From the NCBI GenBank assembly GCA_044433365.1, contig JAWXTR010000087.1, forward strand, positions 1 through 13,942: a stretch of DNA of 13,942 nucleotides, written 5' to 3'. Position 1 is the stretch's first letter, and every line of letters starts with the position of its first letter. Shown in pieces: positions 13,786 through 13,942 of this stretch. Origin of the DNA: CAMQVM01 sp044433365 (lineage in GTDB: Bacteria; Bacteroidota; Bacteroidia; Bacteroidales; Rikenellaceae). Position numbers and translations under genes: made by a program. Under the pieces are notes generated by a model. It was not told the DNA's origin and did not search any database. It worked only from the letters and a program-made list of their open reading frames with translations.

Positions 13786-13844
13786 GCACAACACTTTTAA
13801 TGTTGGTCTGTGCATCTTTGGGGGTTCGAGCCCCAGCTGGATCA
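13786..13844 (+). pseudogene. tRNA-Lys remnant lacking the 5' half
   Basis: The anticodon arm with TTT is intact (13786-13805), then a 16-nt segment replaces the variable region, then a T-arm-like stem (GGGGTTCGAGCCCC) and the acceptor 3' strand CTGGATC with A. The D-arm and acceptor 5' strand are absent; upstream is the previous terminator's spacer. It cannot form a normal cloverleaf. A terminator (13853-13887) follows, and a third remnant begins at 13915. Confidence 0.8.
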
Positions 13845-13852
13845 CAAAGAGA

Positions 13853-13887
13853 GAGGAAAAATTCTTTTGAATTTCTCCTCTTTTTTT
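13853..13887 (+). terminator. Second copy of the tRNA-Lys terminator
   Basis: It is identical to 13724-13758, shifted by 129 nt, and follows the tRNA remnant at 13786-13844. Confidence 0.8.
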
Positions 13888-13942
13888 GTGAATTACGCAT
13901 TATGAATTATATAAGCACAACACTTTTAATGTTGGTCTGTGC

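Larger units (their letters stand above)
13693..13942 (+). repeat. Tandem 129-bp repeat of the tRNA-Lys 3' part and terminator
   Basis: Positions 13693-13813 and 13822-13942 are identical over 121 nt, separated by 8 nt (ATCTTTGG), and the second copy is cut by the window end. Each unit holds the T-arm side, the acceptor 3' strand, the terminator, a spacer, and the anticodon arm GCACAACACTTTTAATGTTG followed by GTCTGTGC. The array probably continues beyond the window. Confidence 0.85.

Noticed and set aside
13693..13942. CRISPR array
   Set aside because: The repeats are long tRNA/terminator units, not short repeats with unique spacers, and no cas genes are present.
13643..13942. A second functional tRNA-Lys gene
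   Set aside because: The downstream copies lack the D-arm and the acceptor 5' strand, so no cloverleaf can form.

Overview
The window looks like chromosome from an AT-rich member of the Bacteroidetes, probably Bacteroidales. Three things point there: promoters of the TTTG-N19/20-TAnnTTTG type, start codons without clear Shine-Dalgarno sequences, and protein sequences of Bacteroidetes type. Most of it is housekeeping. I see no CRISPR array and no defence or secretion cassette. The unexplained content lies in the non-coding DNA and in one repeat protein.

Left edge (1-445). This is debris from mobile DNA: the first codons of a minus-strand gene, possibly an IS transposase, running off the edge; a start-less gene fragment on the plus strand; and a 95-nt near-perfect palindrome preceded by a related direct repeat. 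Next come greA (minus, 446-919) and a 379-bp spacer. The spacer carries dispersed repeats and, on the minus strand, a complete promoter-terminator pair that could encode a roughly 50-nt RNA or an attenuated greA leader. A cardiolipin synthase gene (plus, 1299-2741) follows and ends at an intrinsic terminator.

Middle (2941-9261, all minus). In the direction of transcription the genes are: a long RelA/SpoT homologue whose hydrolase site looks dead, a secreted protein with 22-residue repeats, an MscS-type channel, and a tight pair of RNA-modification genes (an RluA-type pseudouridine synthase and an RlmI-type rRNA methyltransferase). The spacers here are hairpin-rich. A roughly 48-bp inverted-repeat element (consensus arms AAGGGAACTTCTAAAA and its complement) occurs in at least six spacers of the window, several times between a predicted promoter and the start codon.

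Right part (9729-13464, minus). ung and ispE form one transcription unit. A consensus promoter immediately after ispE serves a carboxyltransferase subunit (methylmalonyl-CoA decarboxylase alpha or propionyl-CoA carboxylase beta) and a small biotin carrier protein; a strong terminator closes the unit. The membrane Na+-pump subunit and a biotin carboxylase are absent from this locus.

Right edge (13555-13942). A consensus promoter drives tRNA-Lys(UUU) with its terminator. The 3' part of the tRNA gene plus the terminator is then repeated in tandem with a 129-bp period, in copies that lack the 5' half of the tRNA. The repeat runs off the window.
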